DNA from: Golubevia sp. BC0850
Taxonomy: Eukaryota; Basidiomycota; Exobasidiomycetes; Golubeviales; Golubeviaceae
DNA length: 64,000 nucleotides
NCBI GenBank assembly: GCA_012976225.1
Contig: JAAVVG010000016.1
Location: forward strand, 248,001 to 312,000
Direction: 5' to 3'
Shown: positions 57,476 to 64,000 of the stretch, one piece after another
Layout of the letters: each line of letters begins with the position of its first letter
How positions within the stretch are numbered: position 1 is the stretch's first letter
Notes under the pieces: model-generated
Databases searched by the model: none
Seen by the model: only the letters and a program-made list of their open reading frames with translations
What the model was told of the DNA's origin: nothing
Made by a program: the position numbers and the translations under genes

Positions 57476-59119
57476 TTAGAACAAATCCATAGAATTTTCA
57501 TCCTCACCCAATCCACCGACATCTCTAACTATCGATCCACTCCTCTCTCTTTCCCCACCATCTTGATCCATCCCCTCCCCATCTCCATCTCCATCTCCAT
57601 CTCCATCTCTTATACTTCCACTTCCTTCCCCTATCCTCAAACTCTCACTCTCATCCCTACTACTTCTTAAACTATCATCTCCGAAATCCATTCCCGCGAA
57701 ATCATCTTGGCCATTCAGATTGGCTCTTCCATCCCTATCTCCCCTTTCAGTATGATCATCTCCTGGATCACTGTATTGATCCTGATCCTGATCTTCATCC
57801 ATTCCATTTTGACCTTGGGAATAAGATTGAGAATGAGCTTGAGCAGAAAGAGATAAAGTTGAAAGATGTTGAAAAGCTTTGGTGAAGAAAGGTCGTAGTT
57901 CTGCTATTTCTAGCGAGGAAATATCAGTCATCTAGAGTGAAGTTTTTGAGTTGAAGGTTTCAAGGGTTTGAGGAATTGGAGTTGGAGGGTTTGATTTGAG
58001 AAGAAAAAGGGGAGAGAGAGGGGGGGGGGTTCGAGAGAGGGAAAATTTAGAAGGATCAGCCTTTCTCTCACTCCACCCCTTTAGTTCTCTTCGAAAAAGG
58101 CGAGGCTTTCCGAATCGAAAGAGCGATACAAGGCCTTTGATACTAACCTCCAAATGTTCAGAATTGATCATCTCTAAACCATTGATGATTTTAGATTGTC
58201 GAACTTCTCGAATGTCTTTTAGAAGTGAACGGACGTGTGAGGATGAGGGGATGTCGTCTGATGCTCTGTGGAAAGAGGGAAAAGGGAGGCGGAAAGAAAA
58301 GGAGAGAGAGAGGAGGGAACGGAAAGAGAGGGAAGAGAAGAAGGGGGGAGCAAGGGAGAGAAGAGGGTTGAGAGGGTCAGAGGTGAGAGAGTCAGAGGCA
58401 GTGAGAGAAAAGAGAATATATCAGAGATAAGCAGCGAATGGGATTCTTGAAAGTGCAAGGAGATGGAGAGGGTGAGATTGGAGGAGTTTGAGAGATTCTA
58501 TCTTCTTTTGTGCCTCTTTCTCTTCTCCCCATCTCCAACTTCTGGTGGCCGACCTATGGAAAGTATGCATCCAGCTTTATGGTTGAGTGGTTGATAGTGA
58601 AGCAGAGGAAAGAGGATAAGTAAAACTCACACATCGAGTAGAACTTTAGAAATGGCAATGTAATGGATTGGAACTTTTGCGAACCTTTGAGATGTTGTTT
58701 CCTTTTTGTGAATCTCTGTTAGAGTTTCTGTTTTTGATTCATCATTTCACCCATACCATTATGGAAATAGAAAGAGGAGGATTTCAGCATTCCCAATCAA
58801 CCCAGTTTCCCTTATCACCAGCATCAGACTCTCTCTCTCTTTCTCACTCATACTCTCTCTCTCTCTGTGGTGACTGACCTACAGTTAACCAATTTGGCAT
58901 AACGATTCTACATTTGTTCTTTCCCTTCAAGTTAACAGCCAACCAAAGAGGAACTTTTGCTTGTCTTGGTGGATGAAAAGGACCAAAGATGCCATTCAAA
59001 AGTCTAACTCTATCAATTGGAAGTAACGGTACTATTGAAACTAGAGTTGAGGAAGTTGCGAAATATTCAATCTCTGTTGGTAGTAGACCTGCTCGAAGTG
59101 AAGATGGAATCGGTGCCAT
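57476..59119 (-). CDS. PSF2: GINS complex subunit Psf2
   Basis: Subunit of the GINS tetramer in the Cdc45-Mcm2-7-GINS replicative helicase. Exons 59119-58879, 58715-58631, 58265-58148 and 57931-57476 give 299 aa. Family hallmarks are IPSSLRAGLLPTEIEYFA, TLVSIVPLLPIDRVRLLNGI, FGPFHPPRQAKVPLWLAVNL, KCRIVMPNWLTV, HYIAISKVLLDVASDDIP, HVRSLLKDIREVRQSKIING and ISSLEIAELRPFF. The core is of normal length; the last ~100 residues are an extra acidic tail with a Gly-Asp repeat. The start ATG fits the family N-terminus exactly. It is head-to-head with POLD2, with 134 bp between PSF2's ATG and the preferred POLD2 ATG. Confidence 0.94.
57580..57609. repeat. In-frame hexanucleotide repeat in PSF2
   Basis: About five tandem CATCTC units on the plus strand, which encode alternating Gly-Asp in the acidic C-terminal tail of PSF2. 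Likely polymorphic in length. Confidence 0.85.
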
Positions 59120-59253
59120 ATCAGGAAGATGGTTGGGAGGTTGGGACTTGGGAGGACGCGAGAAACACGGTGGGAAATAACGCGTCGGGACACAGTGGGG
59201 AGACTGGAGAGGGAGGTAGTAAGGTTGCTTCTTCTACAGTACACTGGATCATT
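59120..59253. promoter_or_regulatory. Bidirectional promoter PSF2/POLD2 with MCB box
   Basis: The 134 bp between the two start codons contain ACGCGT at 59180-59185, the MluI cell-cycle box bound by MBF (Mbp1-Swi6) in yeasts, and a near match GACGCGAGAAA at 59155-59165. Both flanking genes are G1/S replication genes, which fits. ACGCGT also occurs by chance elsewhere in the window (for example near 11040, 57410 and 61935), so the link is suggestive, not proven. Confidence 0.5.
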
Positions 59254-61914
59254 ATGAGTTCTAAATCTAAAGAAAGGATTTCATCGACTCATTCAAATCT
59301 ATCAAGTCTATCATCTCCATTTTTAGTACCACTTTCAAGTAGAAAGTATGGAAGACAATTCGCCAGCATTTATGATTATAGATTAAGGTTCTTGAGGAAT
59401 AGAATCAAACCTAGAGCTATCAACAAATGGCAGAAGAATGGGACTGCGACTAATAACACTTTGAATATCAGTCAATCTCAGAATCAAAGTCGATCAGATC
59501 CAGAGGGAGAGAATGAGAATGAAGAGAGAGAAGGTGAAGGAGAAGGAATGGAAGCTGAAGAGGTTGACTTCTCTCAAGAAGCCAAACAGGTTGAAAGAAT
59601 CTTAGAAATCAAAAGAGGTAAAATCTGTTGGATCGTTGGAACTCTTTATTTGAGTATGCATTTGAAACCAGACGTTTTGGAAGATTTGACTAGAGAGGTG
59701 AGTCGCTTGCTTGCTTGCTTTTTCATTACCCATTCCCTTCGATCTCCCTTTGCATCTTTCTCCCTTTTCCATTCATGTAACTGTGCCTCTTTTGGCCTCT
59801 GACTTTACCACACTACCTCCCCCTTCGCCTCTCTCACTCGCAGCAATATCTCCCACCTCAACCTATCACCTCGAACTATTCAGATCCAAGCGAAGATGAA
59901 GTCTTCTTGGAAGATGAATCTGGTAGAGTTAGATTGATTGGTGAAAGTCTTTGGAGAGAAGGTTTGAGAGAGAATTTGGTTACTGGTTAGTATGATGTTG
60001 AGAAGGAGTTAACGTCATGCAATCGGAGTAGGAGGAGGGTTGATGGATGAAATTTGCACTACATGGAAGTGAACAAAGGCAAAGGAACAGAAAAAGAGCT
60101 GGCAAGGTGAAAGTGAACAAAGTTGAGAGGGATGGGGCATCTGGAAGAGAAGGGGAAAGTGGCTCACCAATTCTTTCGTCCAAGTCACACATCGGGTCAA
60201 CTTTTTCAGAGAGAAACCTATCAAGCCTGGAGAGAATATGAAAGCCTGAAAGTGACTCGCCCTTCGTAAATCAGCCACCCTTCTCCTTCTGACATTGTCT
60301 CTAATCACCTATTCTCTCTTCCGTCTCTCTCTTCCGTCTCTCTCTTCGTCTCCTCTTCTCCCTCCAACTTCCTCCTTCTACCAAACCAAACCCAACAATC
60401 CAACCAACACCGACAGGAATAGTAGTAGCTGCCTTAGGATCGGAGACCAAAGATGGGGATTTCCAAGTTGCAGATTTCGTTTTCCCTGGCTTACCTACAA
60501 AGCCAACCTCTACTTCCACTTCAAAATCCAAGTCGACCAAAATGGAAGTGGACTCAATCAAAACAGAAACAGAAGGAGAAGCAGAAGGGGGAGGTGAAAC
60601 ACAAAATTGGATCACTCTACTATCAGGCTTAGAATTCGGAAAAAACTCAACTCCAAAGACTGATCTGGAAGGTGAAAGTGGGAAAGGAATGGGAAATGAA
60701 AGTCTGATGTTTCAATTGTTGACGGAATGGTTGTGTGGAGAGTTGGGTGGAGAGGAGGTGAGTTTGTGGGATGATAGGTTTGAGAGAATGACAGTGAAGT
60801 AGAGGATGAGAACAGAGAGAGTAGAGAAAAGTGAGAGATGCTAAACCCTTCTTATGTTTTGGTTTCTCAGGACAATGAAGAAACTTCTAAAATCACTAGT
60901 TTGATCATTGGTGGGAATTCGATTTGTCAACCTGTTAGGTTGGAGGAAGATAGGAGGTTGGTGAGTTTCTCTTTCAAAGAGCCTTTAGTTGAGAAGACTT
61001 TTTCATCTTATGACCATTCATCATTCAAGCTCTCTATTGTTTGATCACTCGTCATTAAAGCTTTGTATCCTTTCACTTCTCCTCGACCTTTCTCTCAGAG
61101 AAACAAACAACAAACTCTACCGACAGGAACCTCATTATTCCAATCCTTCGATTATCTCCTCTCTTCTCTATCCTCAACTTTCTCAACAATCCATTTATTA
61201 CCAGGACCAAAAGATCCAGTCTCAATCTCTTTACCTCAACAACCTTTTCATTTCTCTCTTTTACCCAAAAGTTCTAGATTCGAAAGTTTGAAAAGAGAGA
61301 CCAATCCTAGTTGGTTTGAAGAAAGTGGAAGGAAAATCTTAGGTTGTTCTGGTCAGAATTTAGATGACTTGATGAAATATTTGGATGGAAATCGAGAAGA
61401 AGAAGAGGGTGAAGGAGAGAGGAGTAGAATTGAAATGGCTAAAAGGTTGTTGGAGTGGGGTCATGTTGCTCCTACGGCTCCTGATACACTTTGTGAGTTT
61501 TTGGAGTTGGAGGTTGGGAAGTTGGTGAGGCTTTTGTCTCTCCTCTGAAAGATCTGAGAAGGGAACGCAGGGCATCTCTTTGTCGTCTCTAACACACTGT
61601 CTTGCCAGCAAACTCACCCACCTCACTCGCTCCCTCACCTTCTTCCACTCACTCCACTTCGAACTTTCATCTCCGCAGGGTGCTACCCCTTCGCAACTTC
61701 AGACCCTTTCATCATCTCCGAAATTCCAGACATTTTCTTCCTTGGAAACCAACCCAAATTTCAAAGTTCTTTCTATGAGACTGTCACTTCCACGGGTGCT
61801 ATCAAGAAAACACTGGTTCTTCTACTTCCGAAATTTTCTGAGTCTGGTCAGGTGGTGATGGTCAATTTGACAAATTTGGAAAGTAAGGTCGTGGAAGTTG
61901 GTGTGATGGGTTGA
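59254..61914 (+). CDS. POLD2: DNA polymerase delta small subunit (POLD2/Pol31/Cdc1)
   Basis: B-subunit of DNA polymerase delta, an OB fold plus an inactive phosphoesterase domain, in lagging-strand synthesis. Exons 59254-59697, 59844-59985, 60417-60757, 60871-60960, 61099-61492 and 61679-61914 give 548 aa. Marks are [145 protein letters not shown] and a C-terminal VVMVNLTNLESKVVEV. An upstream in-frame ATG at 59104 would add 50 residues and make the coding region overlap PSF2 by 16 bp; the ATG at 59254 fits homologue lengths better. Low-complexity Gly/Glu inserts make it somewhat longer than human (469 aa). Intron 2 is 431 nt. Confidence 0.93.
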
Positions 61915-62215
61915 AAGATCAAGTCGGAGCATCAACGCGTCATGTACTGTATGTATTTGTAACGGTTTCGGTTCTTCAAACAAAGTGCCAAATCAGGCTT
62001 CTGAATGAGATAGGAAGAGTGATAGAAGTCGGGCGCCATGCACGAATGAGCTCCGATTCTTCTGCCGCTCGAATTTGACTACATGGTTACTTCCTGCGGT
62101 AGGGTGGGCGATATTTAATCACGAAAGTACCTCTGGATATTTTTTTCACAAAGAAAAAGGCGCTGGAATGTTAAGTGATGGGGCCGTGTGCGCTGTCAAA
62201 TTGAATTGGAAGTGA
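61915..62215. other. Intergenic, nothing recognised
   Basis: About 300 bp downstream of POLD2; probable 3' UTR and the upstream side of the F-box-like pseudogene. Confidence 0.35.
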
Positions 62216-63981
62216 GTGAAAATTTTCTTTGCACTCGGATGTCGGATGGTCGGGATGGACCTTCTCTTTCTTCCCTCTCTTCCCCTCCAACTAAGCACGA
62301 AGATATTCCAGCAAGAACGAGTCAAGGAGTTGGATGAATCAATCAAAGCTTGTCTTGATACCTTACCAGAAGACGTGGCAGAGCAACTAGTTGAAAGAGC
62401 CAGAAGTTGGACGAATGTAGAGGAGGACGAAGAGAAGGAATAAGCAAGAAGGTGAATTTTCTGACCTCTGCTCTGCAAATAGCCTCATCTGATGACGTTT
62501 ATTTCTTCTTTTTCTTCCAGAAAGAGGAATTCAACCCTTTTAGCCATGAGCTTGACCTCTAGATTGGGCTACCAAAGCTTCTATGCCTCTCTCCTCAGAA
62601 ACGTCTGCCTCAAGCTATCTCAATTGCATTGTTTCTCTCAAGTCTTAAATAGGAAGCGGGAGGCTGGGAAACTCATCCAATATCTTACACTATTCAAATC
62701 GTCATTAGAATCAGAGAATCGTTACCCACTTTTTCGAGTGCAACTCGACCATATGGTCTCTTCGAAGTACGAGAACTACCAAGCTGTCCCTCAGTCTCAC
62801 CGCAAGCATTACCAAGAAAAGGCCAAATACGAAATCATGGGATCTCTTCTCTCTCAAACAAAATACCTCCAGACTCTAGTGATCCTCAGTCCAGACACTT
62901 GGAAGTTTCCTCTCGTCGATGGAAAACAGTCGCCCCTCTCCTTCTAACCAACTCTCTGAAACAGCTACACATCTCAAGACCAAGGAACGAAGCTGGGACC
63001 TTCTCTGCAAAGAGCGTCATCTGGCTACTAAGCTTTTGTCATCTTCTACGTCAGGCTGCCCTCTGCGGTACAATATCTAGCTCTACAGCACGATTCCTGG
63101 AAGAGTATCACGAGACTTTCAATGGTTTATCAAATGGCAGGGATCTCGCACTTGGGATTTATTTCATTCGGGATCGGTGAGATAGAAGTACCTGGTGCGG
63201 GTCGCCTTGGGAAAATAGGAGGAGTTGAAGGTCAGGAAGTAGAAAGAGCGACGTCATTGCCAACTTCCTGTCGGTGACGAAGGAGCTGAATTCATTGGAA
63301 GCTAGAGTCGAAGGAGATCAAGGAGAGGGAGACCAATCTGAAGCCTTCGTAGAGTTCCTTTCTTCCATGAAAAAATCGAGGGAAAGCTTGAAACACAGGA
63401 GGATTTTGTGGTTCTCGGATTCTGAGGTAAGACCGGTCAACTATCAACTCTTCAACTCACTCAAAATTCTCTGTCTGGATTTCAGTTCTCTCCTTCCCTT
63501 TCGAGACGGAATTGGGAAGCATCTGCCCTCAAATCCAATGACAATCTACATCTCTTACTATTGCGTAAATGACTCTGAGCCTCAAGTAACCGACCTCGGA
63601 GAAGAACTTTTGCTGGTCAAGCTTCTCACAACAAGAGAACCTCCGAATCTCAAGACAGTGGGGGTTCCGATGGGTCGCTGGGATACAAATCATGAGGAAG
63701 TTCTCTCTTTCAGAAGCAAGAAGCTATGGGAGAAGAGATGGAAAGAGTTGAAAGAGCTGGAGATGTTCACTAGCGGCAGGGTTCTGTTGCAGCTGTTGAA
63801 ACCGAGAAAGATCCGTGAGTAGTTCAACTGACTTCAATCTTTCTTTCCCTGCTCGACTCTAAGCTTTTCGACATGCTGAATCGAAAAACTCCTCCATTCG
63901 CTTCCCCTCTCAGCCGGCGACAAATCCAAAGGAGAAAGCTGCCTCTCTGCCGGCGGCCTGTACTCTCCTTTCGAAACGTGA
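62216..63981 (+). pseudogene. F-box-like protein gene broken by several frameshifts
   Basis: The first part (about 62300-62450) reads KACLDTLPEDVAEQLVERAR and then SWTNVEEDEEKE, resembling a degenerate F-box. After a probable intron with acceptor at 62520, the sequence reads FYASLLRNVCLKLSQLHCFS and NRKREAGKLIQYLTLF, the typical post-F-box region of fungal F-box proteins. The frame then changes near 62930, again near 63150 and near 63250. Each segment (LKQLHISRPRNEAGTFSAKS, GFISFGIGEIEVPGAGRLGK, LFNSLKILCLDFSSLLPF) is F-box/LRR-like. The last exon pair is sound: donor after 63814, acceptor before 63914, and stop TGA at 63979-63981. No single intron model restores one frame. A paralogous relic is at 23090-23480. 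Confidence 0.65.
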
Positions 63982-64000
63982 AGAGACGAGGCAGGCTTCT
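63982..64000. other. Window end
   Basis: The last 19 bases follow the stop codon of the F-box-like gene; nothing further can be said. Confidence 0.3.

Noticed and set aside
1-64000. CRISPR array, rRNA, transposable element or virus-like element
   Set aside because: No regularly spaced repeats, no rRNA-like sequence, no reverse transcriptase, transposase, integrase or capsid motif, and no long terminal repeats were found on reading.

Overview
The window looks like a stretch of a compact, intron-rich fungal nuclear genome. Most protein-coding genes are split by several introns of about 60-110 nt with GTGAGT/GTAAGT donors, spacing is tight, GC content is moderate, and the proteins carry long Ser/Pro-rich disordered tails. 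Family content (SPT23/MGA2 with ankyrin repeats, Hst3/4-type sirtuin, fungal COX5, Kex2-type processing sites, F-box/LRR families) points to a fungus. The intron density suggests a basidiomycete, possibly Pucciniomycotina; that placement is inference, with no marker gene to fix it.

Layout: 215-5348 (-) giant TBC RabGAP; 5670-7796 (+) CDC50 flippase subunit; 8809-10756 (-) unrecognised multipass membrane/coiled-coil protein; 11868-12979 (-) decayed F-box gene; 14720-18258 a Dabb / paraoxonase / decayed Dabb group; 18530-20797 (-) SSF1/Peter Pan Brix protein; 21002-22995 (-) Topors-like RING E3; 23090-23480 (+) relic of an F-box-like gene; 24238-27508 (-) SH3BGRL-fold protein with a huge tail; 27906-29618 (+) COX5/COX4; 30936-34298 (+) large secreted glycosidase-like protein; 35264-38609 (+) Hst3/4-type sirtuin; 39499-42085 (+) CobW/ZNG1 GTPase; 43071-44884 (-) G3BP-like NTF2+RRM protein; 45708-51929 (-) SPT23/MGA2 membrane transcription factor; 52737-54379 (-) frameshifted F-box-like gene; 54727-55036 (+) small ORF; 55261-56270 (+) small secreted protein; 57476-59119 (-) PSF2 (GINS) head-to-head with 59254-61914 (+) POLD2; 62216-63981 (+) F-box-like gene broken by several frameshifts.

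Most genes are unrelated housekeeping genes. Two local arrangements look functional. PSF2 and POLD2, both replication-fork factors, share a promoter of about 134 bp that contains an ACGCGT (MCB) box. A Dabb-domain gene and a paraoxonase-like lactonase/esterase gene diverge from about 100 bp, with a second, decayed Dabb gene just beyond the lactonase.

The most unusual observations are a probable AT-AC intron in the secreted glycosidase-like gene, several exons of 7-18 nt, and a set of F-box-like genes that all carry lesions while the housekeeping genes are intact. No CRISPR array, rRNA, confident tRNA, transposon or viral element was seen.
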